From assembly GCA_012515445.1 (NCBI GenBank), contig JAAYYI010000040.1, forward strand, positions 1 through 64,000: a stretch of DNA of 64,000 bases, written 5' to 3'. Numbering within the stretch: position 1 is the stretch's first letter; each line of letters begins with the position of its first letter. The stretch comes from Candidatus Bathyarchaeota archaeon (GTDB lineage: Archaea > Thermoproteota > Bathyarchaeia > Bathyarchaeales > Bathycorpusculaceae). Positions 50,290 through 58,064 of the stretch are shown piece after piece. The notes beneath the pieces were generated by a model. It saw only the letters and a program-made list of their open reading frames with translations, made no database searches and was not told the origin of the DNA. Position numbers and translations under genes: made by a program.

Positions 50290-50622
50290 ATGGTTAGCAA
50301 AGATCAAGGAATCGGTGGAGCAATACTCGCCGTCTGCGTTATCGTAGCAATAGGCTACCTAGTAACACTCTTCTATCCACAATGGCTTGTCACAGTTGGC
50401 TTACTCAGCAGCACAGCAAACGTTCAATTCTGGGTAATTGCAATACCAGTTTTCATAGCCTTCGTCGCTATCCTATTCATCGGCGCATGGATCGGATGGA
50501 CAATGGCAACAACACCGCCACCAAAGCCAATCGAAGAGATCACCACTGAAATCGAAGACAAGAAAGAAGAGCCAAAAGCTGAAGAAGCAGCCACCGAAGA
50601 AGCATCCAAGAAGAAGAAATAA
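50290..50622 (+). CDS. Small two-helix membrane protein with charged tail
   Basis: 110 residues from the ATG at 50290. This start is preferred because AAGGTGA lies 8 bases upstream; the track start (GTG 50278) is part of that Shine-Dalgarno. Two membrane helices (LAVCVIVAIGYLVTLFYPQW and FWVIAIPVFIAFVAILFIGAWIGW) are followed by a cytosolic tail of Glu/Lys repeats. The family is unknown. It lies 73 bases after ahcY. Confidence 0.7.
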   Translation: MVSKDQGIGGAILAVCVIVAIGYLVTLFYPQWLVTVGLLSSTANVQFWVIAIPVFIAFVAILFIGAWIGWTMATTPPPKPIEEITTEIEDKKEEPKAEEAATEEASKKKK

Positions 50623-50715
50623 GCTTTTTTCTTTTTTCAATTTTTCAAATCTTTCTTTACTTTTTATCGCTATAAGCCCCTGCAACTTGACGCCGTTTGT
50701 CAGCCAAAAAAGTCA

Positions 50716-51072
50716 CTATTCAACATGCATCTTATTGAGCATGCACTCAACAATGTCCCTGCAAGTCAAGCAACCGTCCGGAATCTCCTTTTTACCCCGC
50801 ATACTAAGATAACCCAGATGAAACTGACACCCAGCTGGCTTATCACCCTTAGAACTCTGCTTATGCAACACTTCAACAGGTTTAGCCGCGGCGACTTCCG
50901 GCGTTGCTTTATCCAGTTTCACCTGTTCCTGCGTCTCTATTCTTGTTAAGCAAACGGGACAGGCATAGTATGGTTCGCTGGGATTCATCTGCAGATCCAA
51001 CGTTTTAAGGGGCGTGCTGAATGTCTTTTTGCAGGCAGTGTTTGGGCAGGTGCAGCTTTTCTTTTCCCCCAT
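50716..51072 (-). CDS. Cysteine-rich protein of unknown function
   Basis: 118 residues from the ATG at 51072. Two cysteine pairs at the N-terminus (CTCPNTACKKTF and YYACPVCLTRIE) look like a zinc ribbon. The C-terminus holds a further set (GCQFHLGYLSMRGKK, GCLTCRDIVECML). The arrangement suggests a metal-stabilised protein, with the last Cys/His group possibly binding a second zinc. No known family is recognised. T-rich sequence separates it from the convergent membrane gene. Confidence 0.7.
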   Translation of the reverse strand: MGEKKSCTCPNTACKKTFSTPLKTLDLQMNPSEPYYACPVCLTRIETQEQVKLDKATPEVAAAKPVEVLHKQSSKGDKPAGCQFHLGYLSMRGKKEIPDGCLTCRDIVECMLNKMHVE

Positions 51073-51247
51073 TGGAATCAACAGAGTTGTCTCTACTCTA
51101 CCTTGGATAGGTAGTTTATAGTGTTGATGAATTCACAATAAGAATTAAGGGTCGCCCTTGCTGTTTGGTCCATAATCAATAATGCGGTATGCATGTTGCT
51201 AAAGCCGAGCTACACTGTAGACTGGGGCTGAAGTGATAAGCCTTGCC

Positions 51248-52021
51248 TTAAAGCAGCTGGAATATTATTTCTATTAGGCTTACCGCTACTGCAATTGAGC
51301 ATGCGCCAAATACGTTTCTTGTCTTCCAGGTTACAAAAAGCTTTGTAGTAAATGTGAGTGTACTGCATATTTGCCATGGCAACGAATTAATCATATAGCT
51401 CTGGTATGCCAGCCAAGCTATCACCGCCAGTAACATCACGTTCTCTTTTCCGACGAATCGGTTGAAGAGGATACCAACAAAGAACATTGTTTGCAGAATT
51501 ACCGAGGCTACGCTAACAAGGACAACCCATAGGATCATTCCGTCTTGAGTGTAACCTTGGACCCATTGCTGGTGGAAAAAGGCATCTGTCGTCAGAAAGA
51601 ATGTGGACGCAAGAACAAACCCCGCGGCGGTGTATACAGCTGTCTTTTTCCAACTGTTAACTCTAAAACCTAAGTCGTCAACCGTGACGCGCCTACTCAA
51701 AGCAAAAATCACAATGATCGGAACAATAGCGTAGGCTATGACGTTTGTGAGAGTATAGTTAAGTGTTAGACCGTTATCAAACAGGGGGCGCTCGGGTAAA
51801 GAGATGGGAAACATGTACTGCTGTATTATGACGCCGTGGAAAGTTTGGAAGACAAAGCCAAGGAGAAAGAGCAGTAGCGCCCACTCGAAAAGTCTGGTTT
51901 CTTTATATCTGATTTTTAAGAAAACTGCGATTCCAAAAACAACCAAAGAGCCTGCGATGGTGGTTGCGTTGATTCCGATTGGTCCAAAATACATTGGTTG
52001 GGCGTGGATTGGAAGGCTCAT
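51248..52021 (-). CDS. Polytopic membrane protein, possibly a degenerate CPBP/CAAX-protease relative
   Basis: 257 residues with about seven or eight membrane helices. The segment VTVDDLGFRVNSWKKTAVYT, followed later by SVILQTMFFVGILFNRFVGK, lines up with the CPBP (CAAX prenyl endopeptidase-like) layout, in which the second part is normally EExxFRG. Here Gln-Thr replaces Glu-Glu and Val replaces Arg, so protease activity is unlikely if the relation is right. The family assignment is tentative. Other polytopic families are possible. Confidence 0.6.
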   Translation of the reverse strand: MSLPIHAQPMYFGPIGINATTIAGSLVVFGIAVFLKIRYKETRLFEWALLLFLLGFVFQTFHGVIIQQYMFPISLPERPLFDNGLTLNYTLTNVIAYAIVPIIVIFALSRRVTVDDLGFRVNSWKKTAVYTAAGFVLASTFFLTTDAFFHQQWVQGYTQDGMILWVVLVSVASVILQTMFFVGILFNRFVGKENVMLLAVIAWLAYQSYMINSLPWQICSTLTFTTKLFVTWKTRNVFGACSIAVAVSLIEIIFQLL

Positions 52022-52193
52022 GCGTAGTCTGTATGGGGTTGGTGTTTCGGGAAGTTATTTTTTGAGGTACAGTTGTTTACCAAGAAGTGGCTGGATTTGA
52101 TTGATGTGCCGGCTTTAAGCTAAAAGAAGAAGAAACTGTTCGCCCTTACAAGTCTTCTTAAAAGCGGACTTTTGGGCGGTTATATTCTGGCGT

Positions 52194-54311
52194 CTAAACT
52201 TTGTTGTGTGGATGGCTGTTTACAGCACCCTGAGGAGACTGCTGTTTGCTTTTTGGCTGATAGACGCACCAAGGGTCTTCAGTCAAGTAATCTTTCTTCT
52301 GCTCTGCTGGAACATGTAGGTCGCCGCAGTAGTCGATGAAGTCGCTTGATAGGCCATAAGCGCGTGCCCGGCAGCCGCCGCATACTGTTTTAAATTCGCA
52401 TGCGCCGCATTTGCCTTTGAGAGTGTTTAGGTCACGCATGTTTTTGAAGACCTCTGAGTTGAACCAGACGTCTTTGAAGCTTTGTTCCTTTATGTTTCCC
52501 AGCTTGATTGGCAGGTATGGGCAGGGTGTTACGTCGCCGTTGGGGTAGATGCGGCAGTAATGCATTCCGGCGAGGCAGCCGCGGACCCATTGCCTCATGT
52601 CTAAGCCCATTCCCTGTGCGATGCGCATAAACTGCGGTGCGCAGGAGGGTTTAACGTTTAGTCTGTGCTTGTGGACTTTACCGAATGTTTTAGTTATCAT
52701 TTCCTCGTACTTCTGCGGTGAAATGTCTTCCAGTTTTACTCCTCGACCTGTAGGTACCAAGAAGAACAGGTGGAAGTTTTCGACGCCTATGGATTCAGCC
52801 AGTGTCATGATGTCGTCTATTTGGTCATAGTTGTCATGTGTGAGGGTCGTGTTAACCTGCACTAGGATACCATTATTCCGTAGTGCTTTGCAGGCGTTCA
52901 CTGATTTCTCCCATGCGCCCTCTACACCACGGAAAGCATCATGTTGAGCTGGAATGCTTGAATCAATACTAATTGAGACAGTTGCGATGCCTGCTGTTTT
53001 AAGTTTCTTGGCAACTGCATCATCGATTAAGTAGCCGTTGCTACCCAGCCCGATTTTTAGTCCTTTCTTTGTTCCGTACTCGATAAGTTCGTAAATGTCT
53101 TTGCGCAGTAATGGTTCGCCACCGCTTAAAATAAGCAACGGGCTGCTGACCTGATGAATCTGATCGATCACCATCTTTGCTTCTTCAGTGGATAATTCAT
53201 CCTCAAGTTTCTTTTCTGTGGCGTTGATGTAGCAGTGGTTGCATTTCATGTTGCATTCTCGAGTCACGTTATAGGACATGACTAAGGGAACAAACCGCTC
53301 ATCATTCTTGGCTTCCGGCGAATAAGCCATTTTCAGGTAATACTCACATACGCCGTCTTTCGCCATAAGTTTAGGCTGCCAAAGCGTGAATGGGAACGGT
53401 AGGACAGTGTCTAGCATGGCTTTGGCGTGTGCAAAGCAGAAGTTGTTGCAGAACAAAGTGGATACTTTAGGGTCAACGCCATATTTCTCTTGGGCGTAGC
53501 CGTGACCGCCATGGATCGGGCAGTTAAGGAATGTCATTCTGCCGTCGAGAGTTGAGCCATCCATCTTCATGTTAATGAAGTGGTCTGCCAGCATGACTGA
53601 TTGCAATTTTTCTCTGCGCATGCCAACTTTAAGCGTAACGTCCAAAGCTATGTTGACGGTTTTTTGGCCGAATTCGTCTTTGACACGCTGCATAGCGGCT
53701 TCAACGGCTTCGTATCCATGGGTTTTAACGAGTTCTGTTAGAATAAGGAGGCCTTTGATTGTTTCGTACTCTTGGGTAAACCTCATGAGGACGACTTGCT
53801 GTGCCCAGTCGTTAAAGAGCTTCTCTAAGGCTTGAGCTGCTTTAGGGTCTTTGTTGGCTATTTGGGCTTCAATGGCTTTTTGGCTCTGTTTGAGTTTGGT
53901 GAAGAGCGCAATTTTTTCTTCGCTGTTTAGATGTTTAGTTTCTGCTATGACGTTTGCGTCGAAGTCTAGCCGCATAATATTTTTTGTGAGTTCTTTTGCG
54001 TCGTCGTAGAAGGCGCCGTAAATCTTGTTAAGGGTTGATGTGACGTTCGGCAACTTTACTTTTAATTCATCAAGGAGCACTTGGGTTTCTGACTCCATCT
54101 TGGTGACCATTGCCATATGGTAAAGTAGTGAACCTGCCATGCCTGGATCTGATTGCTTGCCCATGACGCCGCCAAAAATTTGGCTAGTTAATTTTATGGC
54201 TGCCTCAGAATCTTGCTTTTCGATGGCGCATACCGCTTGGTTGAGTTTCTCTTTACGGTCAGCTATAAGTTGAGCCCATTTATGGCAATGCCTAGAGTCA
54301 AAGTTTGTCAT
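52194..54311 (-). CDS. Radical SAM/SPASM protein with large N-terminal domain
   Basis: 705 residues. The first 330 form a separate domain, mainly helical, ending with NCPIHGGHGYAQEKYGVDP and LFCNNFCFAHAKAML. The H/C pattern recalls the ATC-hydrolase-like (L-2-amino-thiazoline-4-carboxylate hydrolase) group, a tentative match. The radical SAM core follows with the [4Fe-4S] motif TRECNMKCNHCYINAT and ILSGGEPLLRKD. The end is a SPASM domain with RIYPNGDVTPCPYLPIKLGN and CGACEFKTVCGGCRARAYG for auxiliary clusters. Such proteins modify peptides or tetrapyrroles. The partner is not evident nearby. Confidence 0.88.
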   Translation of the reverse strand: MTNFDSRHCHKWAQLIADRKEKLNQAVCAIEKQDSEAAIKLTSQIFGGVMGKQSDPGMAGSLLYHMAMVTKMESETQVLLDELKVKLPNVTSTLNKIYGAFYDDAKELTKNIMRLDFDANVIAETKHLNSEEKIALFTKLKQSQKAIEAQIANKDPKAAQALEKLFNDWAQQVVLMRFTQEYETIKGLLILTELVKTHGYEAVEAAMQRVKDEFGQKTVNIALDVTLKVGMRREKLQSVMLADHFINMKMDGSTLDGRMTFLNCPIHGGHGYAQEKYGVDPKVSTLFCNNFCFAHAKAMLDTVLPFPFTLWQPKLMAKDGVCEYYLKMAYSPEAKNDERFVPLVMSYNVTRECNMKCNHCYINATEKKLEDELSTEEAKMVIDQIHQVSSPLLILSGGEPLLRKDIYELIEYGTKKGLKIGLGSNGYLIDDAVAKKLKTAGIATVSISIDSSIPAQHDAFRGVEGAWEKSVNACKALRNNGILVQVNTTLTHDNYDQIDDIMTLAESIGVENFHLFFLVPTGRGVKLEDISPQKYEEMITKTFGKVHKHRLNVKPSCAPQFMRIAQGMGLDMRQWVRGCLAGMHYCRIYPNGDVTPCPYLPIKLGNIKEQSFKDVWFNSEVFKNMRDLNTLKGKCGACEFKTVCGGCRARAYGLSSDFIDYCGDLHVPAEQKKDYLTEDPWCVYQPKSKQQSPQGAVNSHPHNKV

Positions 54312-54465
54312 GCATCCATACCCTTAGTGCATAGAGTTATAATATGCCACTAAAAAAGGCTAGCAAAGTTTTTCATAGCTTACTTCGTGTCATCTTTACC
54401 ATTTGTCTAACCCAATAGCCTAATTAAGCTCCATAGGACTTAGCCAACTAAGAAGGGTGAACCAT

Positions 54466-54783
54466 TTGGATTTAGACGCAAACACAATTAACTTAATTCT
54501 GGCTCTAGCCGGATTCCTTGTTATGTTCGGTTACCTCGGCGGAATAGGCATCAACAAGCCCCGCGGCATGAGCAACAAAACATGGTGCGCAGGCTACCTT
54601 GCCATGGCAATCGTATTTGACGTTTTAGCCGTTATAGGCATGATCTTTGGCTATACCTGGTTAACATATCTACTGGTCGGTTTAGCTGCAGGCGCCTCAA
54701 CCGGCTTAGGCTTCCACGTTGCCCACCACATAACCGAAGAAAACGATCATGAACATGAACACAACCCAATAATGGGAATGTAG
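54466..54783 (+). CDS. Small three-helix membrane protein with His-rich tail
   Basis: 105 residues from the TTG at 54466. AGGGTGA lies just before it; the track start (GTG 54457) is within that Shine-Dalgarno. Three membrane helices (LILALAGFLVMFGYLGG, GYLAMAIVFDVLAVIGMIFG, WLTYLLVGLAAGASTGLGF) and a C-terminal HVAHHITEENDHEHEHNP that could bind metal. No recognised family. Convergent with the TreT-like gene. Confidence 0.65.
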   Translation: MDLDANTINLILALAGFLVMFGYLGGIGINKPRGMSNKTWCAGYLAMAIVFDVLAVIGMIFGYTWLTYLLVGLAAGASTGLGFHVAHHITEENDHEHEHNPIMGM

Positions 54784-54790
54784 TTCATTC

Positions 54791-56038
54791 CTACTCTTTT
54801 TTAGTTCCCAGTAAATCACTGAAAAGCAGCAGGTAATCCCTCAACTCGCCGAGCACCAAAAAATTCTCCCTAACATGCTCTCTTCCGTTTATACCCATCC
54901 GCTTGGCTTCTTCTCTATTCTTAAGAAGATGGCATACACGCTCAGCCGCTTGCTCAACCGTATCAACTAAGTAGCCGTTGACGCCGTCGATAATCTGCAG
55001 CGGTATGCCTCCGACTTTGCGGCCGACAACAGGCACACCCTTCCAGAGCGCTTCCGCGACGGTTAAGCCGAAGCCTTCACGCGTCGACATCTGAAGCACC
55101 ACTTGGCTTGCACGCTGCAAAGCGTTCACTTCTGTCTCTCGTACACCTTTCAAATCGGTTAGCAGATACACATCGGGGTCTTCGCCCGCATGCCGCGCAC
55201 TCTTCTCCAGATACAGCCAGCCCTCTGGGTCATCAGCCGCCATACCAGCAATCAGCAGTAACTGAACCGCGGGAAACTGCTTTTTAACTATCCGGTAGAC
55301 ATCGATGGCGCCTGAGGGATCCTTCCATGGGTCGAAGCGTCCCACCTGCGTGATTATGGGTTGGTCTGCTTTTATTTCCAGCCGCTTTAGAACCTCTGCA
55401 ACCTCTGAATCGCTCATATCTCGGTTTTTCTCGCTTAACGGGTTGATTGATGGCGGCCTAATCGCAAGTGTAGGTACAGCTAGGCTTGGTACGACATACT
55501 GTTTTGCTGTGAAGATTGCTGCTTGGTAGCGGCTTATGTACGGTTCAAGAAATCCCCAGACTGACAAGTTAGGTGTTGAGAGATCGACGTGGCACCTCCA
55601 GATCCATGTGTTGTTTTTGTTGGGGTAAAACTGGATTAACGCTGCTGGCTGTGCATCGTGGACCATGACGAGGTCTGTGTCTAGGATTGAGAGTTCACTG
55701 TTCATCTTGTTGTATTCGAGGTAGAGGCGTTCCTCCTCTTTGCTTAGTGGTATACTCATGCCCTGTAGGGCGTTATGGATTTTTTTTGTTACAGTAAAGA
55801 AATCAAAGCCGCCCTTAATGACTTCCCAGTGTACATCCATGTTAGCGTCGCGCATAAGCGGTACCAAACTATGCAGGATTTCCGCGACTCCTCCACCGAA
55901 CGATGTAGAGTTCACGTGAGTGACGGATTTACCCTTAAGCTTCTCGCCTAACTGTCGGATCAGCTCGATATCGCCCTCCTTAACGATGCCTTCGTAGTCG
56001 CTAAGCATGATTTTTCGGTTTAACTCAACACGTAACAC
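54791..56038 (-). CDS. Trehalose synthase/phosphorylase-type glycosyltransferase (TreT-like, GT4)
   Basis: 415 residues. GT4 retaining glycosyltransferase: HVNSTSFGGGVAEILHSLVP near residue 40, VHDAQPAALIQF, RCHVDLSTPN, then the donor half with TQVGRFDPWKDPSGAI and STREGFGLTVAEALWKGVPV. This pattern is typical of trehalose glycosyltransferring synthase, which joins NDP-glucose and glucose to give trehalose (reversible). The neighbouring TreZ/TreY/MalQ genes support a trehalose role. The start is GTG at 56038; an ATG ten codons in (MLSDYEGIV) is an alternative. Confidence 0.9.
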   Translation of the reverse strand: MLRVELNRKIMLSDYEGIVKEGDIELIRQLGEKLKGKSVTHVNSTSFGGGVAEILHSLVPLMRDANMDVHWEVIKGGFDFFTVTKKIHNALQGMSIPLSKEEERLYLEYNKMNSELSILDTDLVMVHDAQPAALIQFYPNKNNTWIWRCHVDLSTPNLSVWGFLEPYISRYQAAIFTAKQYVVPSLAVPTLAIRPPSINPLSEKNRDMSDSEVAEVLKRLEIKADQPIITQVGRFDPWKDPSGAIDVYRIVKKQFPAVQLLLIAGMAADDPEGWLYLEKSARHAGEDPDVYLLTDLKGVRETEVNALQRASQVVLQMSTREGFGLTVAEALWKGVPVVGRKVGGIPLQIIDGVNGYLVDTVEQAAERVCHLLKNREEAKRMGINGREHVRENFLVLGELRDYLLLFSDLLGTKKE

Positions 56039-56225
56039 GGCTATTTACCCCTAAAACAAAAAGCAGCAGTACCCCAGATGTAGGTACAAAGTATTATTTA
56101 GTTCGCCTCCAATAATAAAGGTTGATGTTAATGCGGTTTTAACGGTTAAAACCCTGAACCAGACGCTTTTCTACATGCCTTAATCCGACATAGCCGTTAG
56201 AATCCGACAGTGGGAGGACTTTGCC

Positions 56226-58064
56226 GTGCATATCGGAGCTGATTATCAAGATGGTGCCTGTCGATTTGTAGTGTGGGCTCCATACCTCAGCCGCTTAACG
56301 CTGATTCTTCCAGCCATCGACCAGCATATATCCATGGATAAAGCAGGCGGCGGCTACTGGACTCAGACCGTTGAAGGCTTGGAATCCGACACAGTCTACT
56401 TGTTTGAGTTGGACGGTGGAGCTGTTAAGCCTGATCCGGCGTCTCATTATCAGCCGCAGGGTGTTTTTGGGCCTTCACAAGTCATCGAACACGACAGTTT
56501 CCGCTGGGGCGACCGTGATTGGCGGGGCTTAGCTCTCAAGGATTTGGTTTTTTACGAGTTGCATGTCGGAACCTTCAATCCTGAGGGAACCCTAAAAGCT
56601 GTGCTGGGTCGTCTAGAGGAGCTGAAGGAGCTGGGCGTCACTGCAGTCGAGCTTATGCCGCTTACCCAGTTCTCAGGGCTGCGTAACTGGGGCTATGATG
56701 GCGTGTTCCCTTTTGCTCTCCAGAACAGCTACGGTAGACCTGACGACCTGAAAGCGCTGGTTGACAGGTGCCATCGTCTTGGTCTTGCATTGTTTGTGGA
56801 TTTTGTGTATAATCATTTGGGGCCAGAGGGTAACTGCTTGAACGATTATGGGCCCTACTTTCCGAGTTCAAACATGGGGCTGTGGGGAGCCAACATAAAC
56901 CTCGACGCAGCCGACAATGAAGGCGTCAGAAACTACTTTTTGGAGAACACGATTCACTGGCTAAGCCACTATCACATCGACGGCATAAGGCTCGATGCTG
57001 TTCTCTCGATGCGTGACAGTAGCCCAAAGCATTTTCTGCTGGATTTAAACGAGCATGTGCAGGCCTTCAAAGAGGCCGCTGGCAGAAGAATCCATTTAAT
57101 CGCCGAAAGCGGCTATAATGTTCCGCTTGTGCTTGGACCCGTTGAGATGGGAGGCTGCAAATTCGACGCGCAGTGGCTAGACGACTATCAGCATGCACTT
57201 TTCGCGCTAATAACCGGTGAAAGGGAAGGATACTACCGAGACTACGGCGGCATCAACGACTTAGTCGAAGCCATAACCGAAGGCTACGTGTACGTAGGCG
57301 ACCAGCAGGACTTCAGGCGAAGACCAAAAGAAGAGTCCTATCCTTGGATACCTACCAGCAGACTCGTTGTATTCGCCCAGAACCATGACCAAGTCGGAAA
57401 CCGCCTAGTAGGCGACCGCTTAACAACAATATCCGGTTTAGAAGCAGCTAAGCTCGCCGCTGGCTTAGTCATCCTGTCGCCTTATCTGCCGCTGCTTTTC
57501 ATGGGTGAAGAGTACGGTGAAACGGCACCCTTTCAGTTCTTCACTGACTACAAAAGCAGAGACCTAATCGAGGCTGTACGGGTGGGGCGTCGGAAAGAGT
57601 TTGATAGCTTTCACTGGGATGGTGAGATGCCTGATCCGCAGAGCGTCGAAACCTTTGAGCGGTCCAAGCTGCGCTGGGAGCAACGCTACGGTGGGCAAGG
57701 CCAAAAGATGGTGCTCTATTACCGTGCGCTTCTTGAGTTAAGGTGTCGGCACCCGATTTTCCACTCAGATACGGATCGGCACATAAAGCATGCTGCGCCT
57801 GAGGGAAAGGTTCTCTTTATCCATAAACAGCAGGGCGAAACTGAAGCAGAAATAGTGGCCAACTTATCCAAAGAGCCAGCGAGGATTAGTTTCCAATTTG
57901 GAGAGGACACCTACGTTAAAGTCCTCGACTCCGTAGACAGAGCCTACGCAGGTACCGGCGTATCTTTACCTACTTCAGTCGTCACAGGTGACGAGCACCA
58001 GATCGGCGGCTTCAACTTCGCCGTCTACTTCAAAGAAGACAAGGATGGTAACCCCATTGGCTGA
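56226..58064 (+). CDS. treZ: Malto-oligosyltrehalose trehalohydrolase (GH13)
   Basis: 612 residues. An N-terminal Ig-like domain (GADYQDGACRFVVWAPY) and the GH13 barrel: NWGYDGVFPFALQ, FVDFVYNHLGPEG, HIDGIRLDAVLSM, HLIAESGY and FAQNHDQVGNRLV. TreZ releases trehalose from maltooligosyltrehalose. The start is GTG with GTGGGAGGAC upstream. It overlaps the GH57 gene by 20 bases and forms the operon treZ-GH57-treY-malQ. Confidence 0.95.
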   Translation: MHIGADYQDGACRFVVWAPYLSRLTLILPAIDQHISMDKAGGGYWTQTVEGLESDTVYLFELDGGAVKPDPASHYQPQGVFGPSQVIEHDSFRWGDRDWRGLALKDLVFYELHVGTFNPEGTLKAVLGRLEELKELGVTAVELMPLTQFSGLRNWGYDGVFPFALQNSYGRPDDLKALVDRCHRLGLALFVDFVYNHLGPEGNCLNDYGPYFPSSNMGLWGANINLDAADNEGVRNYFLENTIHWLSHYHIDGIRLDAVLSMRDSSPKHFLLDLNEHVQAFKEAAGRRIHLIAESGYNVPLVLGPVEMGGCKFDAQWLDDYQHALFALITGEREGYYRDYGGINDLVEAITEGYVYVGDQQDFRRRPKEESYPWIPTSRLVVFAQNHDQVGNRLVGDRLTTISGLEAAKLAAGLVILSPYLPLLFMGEEYGETAPFQFFTDYKSRDLIEAVRVGRRKEFDSFHWDGEMPDPQSVETFERSKLRWEQRYGGQGQKMVLYYRALLELRCRHPIFHSDTDRHIKHAAPEGKVLFIHKQQGETEAEIVANLSKEPARISFQFGEDTYVKVLDSVDRAYAGTGVSLPTSVVTGDEHQIGGFNFAVYFKEDKDGNPIG

